DNA from: Anaerolineae bacterium
Lineage (GTDB): Bacteria > Chloroflexota > Anaerolineae > Aggregatilineales > Phototrophicaceae
NCBI GenBank assembly: GCA_022822305.1
Contig: JAJEBY010000002.1
Span: 1-64,000 of the forward strand
Direction of reading: 5' to 3'
DNA: 64,000 bases
Shown here: positions 25,340 through 34,944 of the stretch, piece by piece
Layout: each line of letters starts with the position of its first letter
Numbering within the stretch: the stretch's first letter is position 1
Translations under genes and position numbers: made by a program
The notes under the pieces: model-generated
What the model saw: only the letters and a program-made list of their open reading frames with translations
Databases searched by the model: none
Told to the model about the DNA's origin: nothing

Positions 25340-26560
25340 ATGTACGTTTATCCGGCTGAAGAAGCTGGCATGTCCGCCGAGAGGTTGAAGCACGTTTCCG
25401 ATTATCTCGAGCGCGAGGTGGCGGACGATCAGATGGCGGGCATCATCGCGCTGGCGCAGCGCCGCGGCAAAGTAATTCACCACAGCGTGCACGGCAAAAT
25501 GGACATCGCCGCCGGACGCCCTATGGATGCCGATGCCATTTTCCGGATCTATAGCATGACCAAGCCCATCGTGAGCGTGGCGCTGCTGATCCTGCACGAC
25601 GAAGGGCGCGTGCAGCTGCATGATCCGGTCGCCAAGTACATACCCGGCATCGACAGGATGAAGGTGTTCAGCCACATTGCCGACCGCCGGCCTCAATTGG
25701 TCGATCAAGATCCGCCCATGACCGTCTTCCACCTGCTGACACATATGTCGGGATTCACCAACGGCCACGATCCATGGCATCCCGTCGACCGGCTATTCGC
25801 GCGCGCTCGTGAGCGGCACGGGTTCTTCCGCCGCGATATTTCGCTCAAAGACCTGATCGAGAATTTGACGGAATTGCCGCTGAAGTTCCAGCCGGGTACC
25901 GCTTGGAATTACGGCGTATCGACTGATGTGCTGGGATACCTGGTGCAGGTTATCGCCGATGCGCCCTTGGCCGATTTTCTGCGGCGGCGGATCTTCGCGC
26001 CCCTGGGCATGATTGATACCGACTTTCATGTTCCGCCGGAAAAACTGCATCGCCTGGCGCAGCTTTATCATGCCGACGCGGTATACAATCCGCAGCACAT
26101 CGCTCACGAGGACGCGGCGCTGGGCGATGTGCGTCAGCCGACGATTTGTCCGTCTGGCGGCGGCGGGTTGGTGTCGACCGCGGCGGATTATCTGCACTTC
26201 GCCAATATGCTGATCAACGGTGGCGAACTGGACGGCGCGCGCATTGTCAGCCCAATGGCCATCAAACGCATGACTACTAACGCCGTGCCGCGTGCTAATC
26301 TGCCGCTGAATATCGGCGTCGAGCGCTATGGATACGGCTTTGGACTCGGCGTCCGCGTCATGGTTGATCCCGGCAGCGCCAACGGATACAGCTCACTCGG
26401 AGAATACGGGTGGTCCGGCGCCGCCAATACGCACGTCGTCATTGATCCGCAGCAAGAGCTGATCACGCTGATGATGACGCAGCATTGGTCGGGGGAGTAT
26501 CATCCACCGCGTTCGATCTTTCCCAACTTGATATATCAGGCGATAGACGATTTGAACTGA
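25340..26560 (+). CDS. Class C beta-lactamase-like serine hydrolase
   Basis: A 406-residue protein of the serine beta-lactamase/esterase family. The SxxK nucleophile motif is SMTK (in FRIYSMTKPIVSVAL), the second motif is YGVST in WNYGVSTDVLGYL, and the typical PLGMIDTDFHVP segment follows the catalytic core. A late GYSSLGEYGWSGAANTH replaces the KTG triad. No signal peptide is visible, so it is probably cytoplasmic. These enzymes are mostly esterases or D-aminopeptidases rather than resistance enzymes. GGAG precedes the ATG. Confidence 0.88.
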   Translation: MYVYPAEEAGMSAERLKHVSDYLEREVADDQMAGIIALAQRRGKVIHHSVHGKMDIAAGRPMDADAIFRIYSMTKPIVSVALLILHDEGRVQLHDPVAKYIPGIDRMKVFSHIADRRPQLVDQDPPMTVFHLLTHMSGFTNGHDPWHPVDRLFARARERHGFFRRDISLKDLIENLTELPLKFQPGTAWNYGVSTDVLGYLVQVIADAPLADFLRRRIFAPLGMIDTDFHVPPEKLHRLAQLYHADAVYNPQHIAHEDAALGDVRQPTICPSGGGGLVSTAADYLHFANMLINGGELDGARIVSPMAIKRMTTNAVPRANLPLNIGVERYGYGFGLGVRVMVDPGSANGYSSLGEYGWSGAANTHVVIDPQQELITLMMTQHWSGEYHPPRSIFPNLIYQAIDDLN

Positions 26561-26588
26561 GCGCCATAGCGCTGTGCGATGCGCCGGC

Positions 26589-27674
26589 TCAAAATGTGAC
26601 ATCCATAATGTCGAGCACGACAGAAATGGGCGTGAAGATGGATGCGCGCCGTGAACCGGCGAAGAGCAATCCGACGGCGTTCAAGCTGTCGCCTTCGACG
26701 ATTAAGGCGCCAGAATCCCCACCTTGACTCATCGGCGAAGTGATGACTTGGCCGACGAATCGCGCCTGCAGATCCTCGCCGTAGGAGACATCGACGGTGG
26801 CGTTCAGAAGCATGACTGTGCCTTCTGTGTAACCGGTCGTGCGTCCGTGCTTGCGAATTGCCATGCCGAGCTGCGCATTCTTGGCGCCGTTGGGGCGGCC
26901 GATGTTGGCGATGCTCTGCTGGAACAGCATTGGATTATTAGGGCGCGCCAAGGCGGCATCAACCTGATTGGGCACGATGGGGTTGCTTGATGTCTGCGCC
27001 TTCGCCGCTGGCACAGCCGTCAAGCGTTTGGCGGAACCATTGATTTTGGCGAAAGCGTTGCCCACGGTCACAAACAGATCGACAATATCACAGCCTCCCG
27101 AGGGCAAGAGCGGAGGCGTGGTGGTCGGCGGCGCGGGACCTTGTCCATAATCGCTGTAAAAGCGCAGCATTTCGAAGCGGTGCAGCTTGGCCACAACATC
27201 ATCGGGGCGAACGCCGTGATCGGTAGGACCGGGCTGCAAGATGGCGTCTCCAATTTCGGCGTTGTTGCTATTGGCCAGCACATGATTATTGGACAAGATA
27301 AGCGGCTCGCCGGTATTGCGATCAAAGACTACGGCGCCGATGGTGCCCGCTGTGACTTTGTAGTGCCCGATGCTGACGCCGGCCGGCACGTTGGGGCGAA
27401 AGCGCGCGCGTGGATCAACATGCGCTTCCAGTCGTCCGATTTCGATGACATCCGTGCGCATGCCGTTGACTTGCTGCGGCACCAGATCATCGGCGCTCAG
27501 GGCTTCGACCGGCTTCTTCTGATCAACCAGCACCGCCACCGCCAGTTGGTCGGTCACCTGTTCGTTGTAGTTGCGAAAACCGATGGCGACCCCGACCACC
27601 CCTTTGCGCCGCAGCAGGTCGTCTTGCGCCAGCCGCTGCGCCTCCAGCAATTGTCGAAATAAGTCCATCGACAT
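26589..27674 (-). CDS. Nal1-like serine peptidase
   Basis: A 361-residue trypsin-fold protein of the Nal1-like type. The N-terminal region GVVGVAIGFRNYNEQVTDQLAV precedes the protease core, with His in LILSNNHVLANSN and Ser in SQGGDSGALIV. The KHGRTTGYTEGTV motif is typical of these chymotrypsin-like proteins. A long insert with PAPPTTTPPLLPSGG lies in the middle. No signal peptide is seen, so it may be cytoplasmic. The frame opens at 27719; ATG 27674 (MSMDLFRQLLEAQR) fits better, with 27668 as an alternative. It converges on the serine hydrolase gene, with 28 bases between stops. Confidence 0.8.
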   Translation of the reverse strand: MSMDLFRQLLEAQRLAQDDLLRRKGVVGVAIGFRNYNEQVTDQLAVAVLVDQKKPVEALSADDLVPQQVNGMRTDVIEIGRLEAHVDPRARFRPNVPAGVSIGHYKVTAGTIGAVVFDRNTGEPLILSNNHVLANSNNAEIGDAILQPGPTDHGVRPDDVVAKLHRFEMLRFYSDYGQGPAPPTTTPPLLPSGGCDIVDLFVTVGNAFAKINGSAKRLTAVPAAKAQTSSNPIVPNQVDAALARPNNPMLFQQSIANIGRPNGAKNAQLGMAIRKHGRTTGYTEGTVMLLNATVDVSYGEDLQARFVGQVITSPMSQGGDSGALIVEGDSLNAVGLLFAGSRRASIFTPISVVLDIMDVTF

Positions 27675-27756
27675 GGGGAATAATTTCGTCCTGCCCAGCG
27701 ATACCGCAACATTATACAACGGAAACAGATCGCGAGCGCTTAAACCGTTGAGCGTA

Positions 27757-28833
27757 TCAAGCGAGGTTTTTCAGACCATTGCCCGTCAAGGCGATGACCA
27801 ATGTGGAGTCTGGTTCAAGTCTTTCGCGCATCTGTGACAGGGCGGCCACGGGGACTGCGCTTGTCATCTCGATGATCAAACCCATGCGCGCCATCCGCCG
27901 CTGCGCCCGCTCAATCGCCTCGTTATCGACGCGCAGGGCGAATCCGCCGGACTCATAGAGCGCAGCGAGGATCTGCTTGCCGCGCACGGGTTCATGCACG
28001 AGTATGCCATCGGCGATGCTATAGCCAGGCTTGATGCTGGCGGCCGCCGCGGATCGGCTTTCCCACGCGCGTACGATGGGATCTACGCCCGATGACTGCA
28101 CGGCGATCATGCGCGGCAGACGGCTGATCAAGCCTGCGGCGAGCAAGGCCTTGAATCCGCGATAGAAGCCGAGGAAGAGACCGCCGTGTCCCACGGGCGT
28201 CGCCACTGCGTCGGGGGCGCGCCGACCCAGCTGTTCCCAGGTTTCCCAAGCCGCCGTCATTTGGCCGAGGACAAAATAGGGACTCCAGGCGTGGCTGGCG
28301 TAGGTCGTGCGTTCCGCTTCGGCATAAGCGGCGGCCGTGTGATCATCGGCTTCGACAACCCTGCCGCCAAAGCCGCGAATGAGCTTTTTCTTGCTCTCGA
28401 CAGCGCTGGCGGCGGGGACGAAGATCTTTGCATGCATACCTGCCAGGCTGGCGTAGGCCGCGATCGATGCGCCCGCATTGCCGGAGGAATTGTCGATGAC
28501 GTTTTTCACGCCGAGACCGGCGAAGTAATTGAGCATGGTCGTGGCGCCGCGATCTTTGTAGGATCCGGTCGGATTGAGGTAGTCCAGCTTGGCGAACACC
28601 TGGCCGCCGTCAATGTTGAGCGACGCCAGCGGCGTCAAGCCTTCACCCAGGCTGAAGCGCCTGGAAACGGGCAGCATCGCGCCGTAACGCCAGAGCGAAA
28701 AATCGCCGGTATTGATGCGCCCGGGATCGAAATGAGGCAGGTCGATCAGGTCAAGTGAGCCGCCACATTTTGAGCAGCGCCACTCCAGCGGCGCCGCCGA
28801 CCTCCCGCAGTCGTTGCATTGAATCGTCGCCAT
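27757..28833 (-). CDS. thrC: Threonine synthase
   Basis: A 358-residue PLP enzyme of fold type II. An N-terminal zinc-ribbon-like segment (CNDCG...CSKCGG) precedes the catalytic domain. The PLP lysine is in NPTGSYKDRGA, the phosphate loop is SSGNAGASIAAYAS, and GHGGLFLGFYRGF lies in the cofactor-binding region. It converts O-phosphohomoserine to threonine. The N-terminal ribbon and SYKDRG motif favour threonine synthase over cysteine synthase or threonine deaminase, though paralogues exist. ATG 28833 (MATIQCNDCG) is preferred over 28845. No other threonine genes are adjacent. Confidence 0.87.
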   Translation of the reverse strand: MATIQCNDCGRSAAPLEWRCSKCGGSLDLIDLPHFDPGRINTGDFSLWRYGAMLPVSRRFSLGEGLTPLASLNIDGGQVFAKLDYLNPTGSYKDRGATTMLNYFAGLGVKNVIDNSSGNAGASIAAYASLAGMHAKIFVPAASAVESKKKLIRGFGGRVVEADDHTAAAYAEAERTTYASHAWSPYFVLGQMTAAWETWEQLGRRAPDAVATPVGHGGLFLGFYRGFKALLAAGLISRLPRMIAVQSSGVDPIVRAWESRSAAAASIKPGYSIADGILVHEPVRGKQILAALYESGGFALRVDNEAIERAQRRMARMGLIIEMTSAVPVAALSQMRERLEPDSTLVIALTGNGLKNLA

Positions 28834-28898
28834 TTGCAGTTTCACTCGCGCAATAGATTGGATGCAAGCTTAACAATGGGTGTGGTTTGACACAATGG

Positions 28899-29582
28899 CT
28901 ACGCGCGCAATTTGGTTTGCTTGCGCTTTCGCTTGGGAATTCTCAGTAGCCGGCGGGTCAGCTGTCGTATCGGTTCCAGCCTGAGGAGCAGGAGCGCGCC
29001 GATCTGGAGGCCATAGATCTGCGTTTCCAGCAGGGCGACATCGAAGTTGGGAATTACTTTCCAGGCGATGATGCCGTTGATGCTGTGCAGCGAAACCAGT
29101 ATGCCGGCCAAGTAGACAAGTCGATGCAGCCTTTTCCAATGGCGTCCCAAGCGTTTCATCGCCGCCTGATGCGAGGTAAGCGCCAGCAAAGTCAGAATAA
29201 TGAGCGCGGCGAGTCCCAGCCTGGTGAAATCATGAGCCCAAGCCTTGCGCCAGAAGAAATCGCTGAAGAAGAAGCTGACGTGAAGCAGGGCAAAAGCGTA
29301 CGCCCACAGACCGGCACACTTGCGCAGCGGCGCTAGATGCCGCCAGCCGAAAAGATGTACCAGCGGACTCACTGCGAGCGACAGGGTAAGCAAGCGTATG
29401 GCATAGCGCCCGGCCAATCGAAAGTTGTGGGAACCAATCAGCCCGGTGTTCGCGTCGCTATGGGCTTCGGGGAAGGGATGAAAGCGACCGGCCGTCAGCA
29501 CAGGCAGCAGCAGCGACAGAAATATCGCCAGCGCAATGATGTTGAAAGTTGGGATCAGATGGCGCCAGCGCCTCCGGCGCAT
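28899..29582 (-). CDS. msrQ: MsrQ/YedZ-like heme-binding membrane protein
   Basis: A 227-residue protein with about six transmembrane helices, of the ferric-reductase-like family. The segments AGRYAIRLLTLSLAVSPL, LRKCAGLWAYAFALLHVSF and LHRLVYLAGILVSLHS carry the His heme ligands seen in MsrQ, the quinol-linked electron donor to the periplasmic methionine sulfoxide reductase MsrP. No msrP gene lies next to it, so the assignment rests on sequence alone. ATG 29582 is preceded by GAGGAG; an upstream ATG at 29615 lacks this. It diverges from moaA. Confidence 0.8.
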   Translation of the reverse strand: MRRRRWRHLIPTFNIIALAIFLSLLLPVLTAGRFHPFPEAHSDANTGLIGSHNFRLAGRYAIRLLTLSLAVSPLVHLFGWRHLAPLRKCAGLWAYAFALLHVSFFFSDFFWRKAWAHDFTRLGLAALIILTLLALTSHQAAMKRLGRHWKRLHRLVYLAGILVSLHSINGIIAWKVIPNFDVALLETQIYGLQIGALLLLRLEPIRQLTRRLLRIPKRKRKQTKLRA

Positions 29583-29767
29583 TTGTTGTCTCCTCGCTCC
29601 GGCATTCCAATCCAATTCTAAGAGAAAGCTGCTAGGCTGACTATGATCGTCTCAACGATGGCGGCGAGTTCTACCGGGATTGTGGAGGCAGAGACGCTCG
29701 CCGAGACTTGCTAATTCCGGCGCCGGTCTTTACACTAACCAGCCAACTAGTTGCGTGAAGCACCAAA

Positions 29768-30787
29768 ATGGACTTGACCGACCAATTCAGCCGACCTTTG
29801 CGCGACCTGCGCATCTCCGTGACCGACCGCTGCAACTTTCGCTGTCCCTATTGCATGCCGGCGGATATTTTCGGCGAGCGCTATCAATTCCTGCCCAAGC
29901 CACAGCTGCTTAGCTTCGAGGAAATCACGCGGCTGACACGCATCATCGTGAGGCTGGGCGCGGTCAAGTTGCGTTTGACCGGCGGGGAGCCGTTGCTGCG
30001 CCAGGATATCGAGCGCCTGGTCAGCATGCTTGATGGCATAGACGGCGTTGACGATCTGGCGATGACCACCAATGCCTACCTGCTGCCGCAGAAGATTGAC
30101 GCGCTTAAAGCTGCGGGACTACAGCGTCTGACGGTCAGCCTGGATACCCTGGACGATGACATCTTCCGACAAATGAACGGCGGTCGGTCCGGCGTAAAGA
30201 AGGTGCTCGAAGGCATTGCCGCCGCGGAAGCCGCCGGTTTTACGCCGCTAAAGATCAATTGCGTGGTGCAGCGGGGCGTCAATGATCACACGCTGGTTGA
30301 TTTGGCCCGATTCTTCAAGGAGCGCGGGCATATCTTGCGCTTCATCGAATACATGGATGTTGGCAACAAGAACGGCTGGAAGATGGAGCAGGTGGTCTCC
30401 GGACGCGAGATCGTTGAGCGGGTTGATGCCGCGATGCCGCTGGAAGCTATCGCCAGCAACTATTTTGGCGAAGTGGCGCGCCGTTATCGTTATGCGGACG
30501 GCGGCGGCGAAATCGGCGTCATTTGCTCGGTGACGCAGCCTTTCTGCGGTTCCTGCACGCGCATGCGGCTCTCGCCCGAGGGCCAGATTTTCACGTGCTT
30601 ATTTGCGATTGAAGGCGCCAGCTTGCGGGACCCCTTGCGCGCCGGCGCAAACGACGGCGAGCTTGAGGATATTATCCGCGGGACTTGGGGCGATCGCATT
30701 GATCGCTATTCAGAGATCCGCAGTTCTCTGACGGAGGACGCGCGGGACCGCCGCAAAAAGGTCGAGATGTATCATATCGGCGGTTAG
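29768..30787 (+). CDS. moaA: GTP 3',8-cyclase MoaA (molybdenum cofactor biosynthesis)
   Basis: A 339-residue radical SAM enzyme. The N-terminal 4Fe-4S motif is CNFRCPYC (CxxxCxxC), with LRLTGGEPLLR as the SAM-binding GGE region. The C-terminal second cluster is C-x2-C-x13-C type (FCGSCTRMRLSPEGQIFTC), and the protein ends in the conserved Gly-Gly needed for activity. It converts GTP to the cyclic intermediate used by MoaC. No other moa/moe gene is nearby. The 150-base leader has a CGGCGAG/CTCGCCG stem (about 29661-29703), but I do not see a Moco riboswitch. Confidence 0.95.
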   Translation: MDLTDQFSRPLRDLRISVTDRCNFRCPYCMPADIFGERYQFLPKPQLLSFEEITRLTRIIVRLGAVKLRLTGGEPLLRQDIERLVSMLDGIDGVDDLAMTTNAYLLPQKIDALKAAGLQRLTVSLDTLDDDIFRQMNGGRSGVKKVLEGIAAAEAAGFTPLKINCVVQRGVNDHTLVDLARFFKERGHILRFIEYMDVGNKNGWKMEQVVSGREIVERVDAAMPLEAIASNYFGEVARRYRYADGGGEIGVICSVTQPFCGSCTRMRLSPEGQIFTCLFAIEGASLRDPLRAGANDGELEDIIRGTWGDRIDRYSEIRSSLTEDARDRRKKVEMYHIGG

Positions 30788-30967
30788 CGTCAATTGCGCC
30801 AAACCAAAAGCGCAGACTTTGGGGCACGATTTGGCTCGCCGTCAACTGGGAATACTCGAGACTCACGAAACCGTGACGACAGTCGCTTCAAGCTTGCGGA
30901 ACGCGGAGTCCCTGTGGTATTGTCGCGGCTGTTGAGTGGACCACCGATACCAAGGAAGTGACAAGAG

Positions 30968-31738
30968 ATGAGCAATCCCGATTTCGATCTGACCGGCAAA
31001 ACCGCCTTGATCACCGGCGCGGGTCGTGGCATTGGTTTGGCAACCGCGCGCAAGCTGGCCGGCGCCGGCGCCGATGTCATCATTGCCGAGTTCATTCCGG
31101 AAAATGGCCGGAGCGCCGCCGCGGAGATAATAGCGTTAGGGCGGCGATCGATGTTTATCGAGGTAGATGTCCGTGATCCGCAGAGCGTCAACGAAATGGC
31201 GGCGGCCGCATTGGCTGAGTTTCCGCAGATTGATATCCTGGTATGCAATGCCGGCATCGCCCAAGCCGTTGCCGCCGAAGAGTGCAGCGACGAAGACTGG
31301 CTCAATATGATCGCGACGAATCTCAATGGCGTATTCTGGTGCTGTCGCGCAATCGGCCGGCACATGTTGGAGCGCGGGAGCGGCGCCATCGTCAATCTGG
31401 CGTCAATGTCCGGCATGATTGTCAACAAACCGCAGCCGCAATCGCACTATAATGCCGCGAAAGCCGCGGTCATCTTGCTGACCAAGTCACTGGGCGCGGA
31501 ATGGGCCGACCGCGGCGTACGCGTCAATTGTGTATCGCCTGGATACATCGGTACCGATATGACCAAAGAAGCAATGAGCAACGCGGAGTGGAACGCGACC
31601 TGGCACGAAATGACGCCTATGGGACGGGTCGGGACGCCGGACGAGATCGCCAACGCCATCCATTATCTGGCATCGCCGGCCGCCAGTTTCGCCACCGGCA
31701 CAAACCTGGTCGTTGACGGCGGTTACACCTCTTGGTGA
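30968..31738 (+). CDS. Short-chain dehydrogenase/reductase
   Basis: A 256-residue classical SDR with TGAGRGIGLATA, CNAGIAQAVAA, a catalytic Ser in LASMSGMIVN, YNAAK (Tyr/Lys) and a C-terminal GTNLVVDGGYTSW. The acidic residue at the end of the second strand (IIAEF) suggests NAD preference. Proteins of this pattern are often sugar-alcohol or hydroxy-acid dehydrogenases. AAGGAAG precedes the ATG. A 212-residue open frame on the other strand (30790-31428) is its shadow. Confidence 0.88.
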   Translation: MSNPDFDLTGKTALITGAGRGIGLATARKLAGAGADVIIAEFIPENGRSAAAEIIALGRRSMFIEVDVRDPQSVNEMAAAALAEFPQIDILVCNAGIAQAVAAEECSDEDWLNMIATNLNGVFWCCRAIGRHMLERGSGAIVNLASMSGMIVNKPQPQSHYNAAKAAVILLTKSLGAEWADRGVRVNCVSPGYIGTDMTKEAMSNAEWNATWHEMTPMGRVGTPDEIANAIHYLASPAASFATGTNLVVDGGYTSW

Positions 31739-31883
31739 TCCCCGGCCGATTGAGGCAACGTCGCCTCTATCAGTAGCCCCAATTGAAATCCAATAGCTGT
31801 TGTTGCCCGGTTGCAAGCTAGTTCGGGCGGTGGTTGCTGCTGTGGCCCGGTGTGGACTCTCGTGCACAATGCGGGTCTTTGAA

Positions 31884-34229
31884 TCAGGGCAGCTCGGGGC
31901 AGGGGAATTCACTGAACGGCGTGATCGTATCGCTGCGCACGTACCCGGTCAATTCGCTGTCGCGGATTTTGACTCGAACATAATACCAGACACTGCCGCT
32001 CGAGACGCGTTCCTGGCGCAGGATTGAGACCAGGGTGGCTTGCGGCAGGCGAACCAGCTCCTGAGAATTGAGCGACGGGTTGAAACGCAGACGGACACCC
32101 TGCTGATGGAGCACGACTCCGCGGCAAAGTTCCGGTGGCGTTGGCGTAACGGTCGGCGTGTTTGTTGCTGTGGATGTATTGGTAGCCGTTGGCGTAACGG
32201 ACGCCGTGGGCGTATTGGTCGGGGTATACGTCGGCGTGAAGGTGTTTGTCGGTGTAAAGGTGGCGGTCGGAGTGGCCGTGTTTGTTGGCGTCGCGGTGGC
32301 GGTTGGCGTCATGGTTGGCGTGAAGGTATCGGTCGGCGTTGGCGTGATGGTGGGGGTGAAGGTTGCCGTGGGCGTATTGGTCGGCGTCGGGAAGAGAATA
32401 GGCTCCCATTGATCGCGGAACATGGCTGCGGAGATGCCGCCCATGCCCAGAAGAATGATGAATATGATAAGCATGACGATGCGTCCGCGGGTGCGGTGGC
32501 GGCGGATCACCGTTTCAATGCGCGAAAGATCGGTGCGGCGTCCTAAAATGCGGAAAGGTTCTTCGCGCATGGCCTCGAGCCAGGTCGTGGCTTCGCGCAT
32601 GTTGGTCTCTTGCAGGGCTTCTTCCGCGCGTTCCAGATAACGCGTGAAGAGGTCGTTAACCGTGCCTCGGAAGCGTTCGTCCTGCGCATACTCGCCTACC
32701 AATTCCGCCAGCATCTGACGCGCCTGCGCCAGTTCGGCGTCGAAATTCTGGGTGACTAACGCTTGGGCGCGCTTGATAACTTGCTGCGCCCGGCTGACGT
32801 CAGCCTGCTGGTTGCGCGCCCGCATCAACGTATCCGAGAAGCCGCCATCGGTCGGATCCAGTTCGAGACCCAACTCCATCATCTTGATCGCCGCGTTCAT
32901 CAGCAGGAGACGTTCGTCCAGGGTGGTGGAATTGTTGGCGTGGTTCAGCGTCATCTGCGCCTGGTCGTTGACCTGGCTGCGAATCGCCGCCAGCTTGGAA
33001 TCGAGATCGTGCTGCATTTGCGCCAGGCGCTGGCTGTTCGGCAACAATTGGCGCGCCTGGGAGAGCAAAGCGCGTACACCGGCGACTTGAGAGACCTGTT
33101 CTTCCAGGGTGCCGCCGATGGTATTCATATTGACTGAAATCTGATCGATATCACGCTGTATGCGGCGAACCGTCTCCAGGCGCTCTTCGGCCTGGGGGTC
33201 GTTGGGCACGACGCGCAGGGCGCCCTCATATTTGCGCAGCGCTTCGGAAAAACTATCATTGGCCATCAAGCGGTCGCCATCGGCGAGCAACTCGCGAGAC
33301 AGCGCCAGATCCTGGATATCCAACAGCGCTTGTTCGACGTCTTTCCAGGTCAGAATGCCGTCGCGTTCCGCCAATTCGCGGGCTTCTCGATAGAGACCCG
33401 AGGCTTGCTCGTAGTTGCCCGCGCGCACCAACGAATTGGCGCGGTTGTAGGCGACGCGGGCTTCGAAGGGAATCCGGTGATCGGGCACGATACCGCGAAT
33501 CAAGTTGTCTTCGGATTTCTCGCGGTATTCCTGGGCTGTGGAATTGCTTGGCTGCAAGGCCAGAATGCGATTGGCGACATCGATGGTCTGCTGATACTCG
33601 CCGGAGTAATAGGTTTCACTCAACCGCGTCATCAATTCGTCCAGCGACGCGGCTATGCTGGCTGCTGCTTCAGCCGGTGGAGGTTCGGGCGATGCTGACG
33701 CGGAGTCAATGGGCCGACCGAAAGACTCCGCGGGAGGCGGCTGCGGAGGCGCATCATAGCTGGCAAGCGGCGGCGTGGATGTGGGCGAACGGGCAGGGGA
33801 GTCTCGAGTAGGCGCGTTGGCGATATTGTGCCGCGCGAACAACTCCTTCACGCGCTGCCTGGCTTGGGCGCTATGGGTTCCGGCTTGTCGCAGCAGACTG
33901 ATGGCATCGGGACTATTCTGGTCGATCTTCAGCGCGTCAGCCAGGATATCGATTGCTTCGTCGATATCATCATCGTCGCCCGCGATCTCGATGCGGATGC
34001 GCGCGCGCCGAACTAACCCACGAATAGCAGCCTGCGTCGATCGGGTTCCGGTGTCGCCGCTGCCGGCAATTTCGGAGAAGAGCGCCTGAGCGATGGCTTC
34101 CAGCGGGGTGTTTTTTGCTTCAGTAAGGAGGTCGCGGGCTTCTTGTTCCAGTTCGATTAAGGTCTGTGCATCGGTAGTGCGCTGTGCTCGTCGACGCAAG
34201 TCGTCAATCGCCCGCTGCAAATCTTGCAT
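31884..34229 (-). CDS. Membrane-anchored coiled-coil/TPR-like protein with Thr-Pro linker and SH3-like tail
   Basis: A 781-residue protein. The cytoplasmic part (1-575) is helical and TPR-like (repeated patterns such as [19 protein letters not shown] and [20 protein letters not shown]), interrupted by a Pro-rich stretch (about 148-185). A transmembrane helix (about 578-600) leads to a TPT/NTPT low-complexity linker (about 611-699) and a C-terminal SH3b-like domain ([18 protein letters not shown] ... GYVRSDTIT). The SH3 part is presumably outside, probably contacting cell-wall polymers. This layout is frequent in Chloroflexota. Function unknown; a link between cytoplasmic assemblies and the envelope is possible. 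Confidence 0.82.
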   Translation of the reverse strand: MQDLQRAIDDLRRRAQRTTDAQTLIELEQEARDLLTEAKNTPLEAIAQALFSEIAGSGDTGTRSTQAAIRGLVRRARIRIEIAGDDDDIDEAIDILADALKIDQNSPDAISLLRQAGTHSAQARQRVKELFARHNIANAPTRDSPARSPTSTPPLASYDAPPQPPPAESFGRPIDSASASPEPPPAEAAASIAASLDELMTRLSETYYSGEYQQTIDVANRILALQPSNSTAQEYREKSEDNLIRGIVPDHRIPFEARVAYNRANSLVRAGNYEQASGLYREARELAERDGILTWKDVEQALLDIQDLALSRELLADGDRLMANDSFSEALRKYEGALRVVPNDPQAEERLETVRRIQRDIDQISVNMNTIGGTLEEQVSQVAGVRALLSQARQLLPNSQRLAQMQHDLDSKLAAIRSQVNDQAQMTLNHANNSTTLDERLLLMNAAIKMMELGLELDPTDGGFSDTLMRARNQQADVSRAQQVIKRAQALVTQNFDAELAQARQMLAELVGEYAQDERFRGTVNDLFTRYLERAEEALQETNMREATTWLEAMREEPFRILGRRTDLSRIETVIRRHRTRGRIVMLIIFIILLGMGGISAAMFRDQWEPILFPTPTNTPTATFTPTITPTPTDTFTPTMTPTATATPTNTATPTATFTPTNTFTPTYTPTNTPTASVTPTATNTSTATNTPTVTPTPPELCRGVVLHQQGVRLRFNPSLNSQELVRLPQATLVSILRQERVSSGSVWYYVRVKIRDSELTGYVRSDTITPFSEFPCPELP
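32131..32397 (-). repeat. Thr-Pro coding tandem repeat
   Basis: Degenerate 6- to 12-base units, read on the minus strand as ACGCC(A/C)AC variants, encode the TPT/NTPT linker of the gene above. The composition makes long spurious frames on the plus strand (32040-32546, 32158-32412). Confidence 0.8.
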
Positions 34230-34378
34230 CTACTGCATCCCTCAAATTACGCGGCCTATCGAAAACTATGGCGACAAGTGACCGCAACGGTGAGTGGCAT
34301 GCCATTGTTCAATTACCACTTCGGGAGAATCTGTGCTAAAGTACGACTATACTTTATTCGGGCGACGATGAACAACTT

Positions 34379-34705
34379 ATGCTGTCATCTCAACACATCA
34401 GACCCAAGTACAAACTCATTTTATTCTACAATATCAAGCGTGATAGACAAGACCAATACTATCGCTACATGCTCAGCAGTTTCGTGCCGGCCATCCAGAA
34501 GCTGGGCGTGTATATGCATATGGCTTGGCACATCGCCTATGGAGATTATCCCAAGCGCAAGATTGAATTTGTAACCGAGAGCGCCGATATTTTGCGCCAG
34601 TTGTTCCTCAGCGACGAATGGGATGAATTGGAATCGAAATTGCAGCGATATGTCGACAATTATGAGCGCAAAGTTGTCGATTATCGCAACGGATTTCAAG
34701 TGTAG
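34379..34705 (+). CDS. Small conserved protein of unknown function
   Basis: A 108-residue soluble protein rich in aromatic and charged residues. It reads FVPAIQKLGVYMHMAWHIAYGDYP in the middle and ends VDYRNGFQV. The pattern of a long helix, then a strand with WHIAYGDYP, then a helix with SDEWDELESKLQRYVDNY recalls short dimeric alpha/beta-barrel (NIPSNAP/EthD-like) proteins. That comparison is inference. A minus-strand frame of 136 residues overlaps it, but its composition is less protein-like. It stands alone between the TPT-linker gene and the MscS channel. Confidence 0.65.
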   Translation: MLSSQHIRPKYKLILFYNIKRDRQDQYYRYMLSSFVPAIQKLGVYMHMAWHIAYGDYPKRKIEFVTESADILRQLFLSDEWDELESKLQRYVDNYERKVVDYRNGFQV

Positions 34706-34944
34706 GCCGATGTGAATTGGATACGCACACTGGCCATAGATTCCAAGGCATAATCCCCTTTTCAGCAGGCGCCAAGCCAACCGTCCAAACCGTGCTATGC
34801 AAGGTCTTCGCGCGTCATGCAGACTTGTCACAATGGTTCCGCTGCGGCAGAATGGACTAGATAACCGATGCTTTGGCGATGTTTCTCTTATCGCACCAGG
34901 GCGCCGATTCCCAGCATCTCGATAAGTAGCGTGGCGCTAGTATT

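Noticed and set aside
29616-29767. Molybdenum-cofactor riboswitch upstream of moaA
   Set aside because: Only one long-range stem was found; the conserved Moco riboswitch core was not recognisable.
30790-31428. 212-codon open frame on the minus strand
   Set aside because: Antisense shadow of the SDR gene at 30968-31738, which has complete catalytic motifs and a ribosome site.
32040-32546. Plus-strand frames rich in Val-Gly or Arg-Gly over the Thr-Pro linker
   Set aside because: Products of the low-complexity repeat encoding the TPT linker on the other strand.
34421-34831. 136-codon minus-strand frame
   Set aside because: Overlaps the plus-strand 108-residue gene; it lacks a ribosome site and has a less protein-like pattern.
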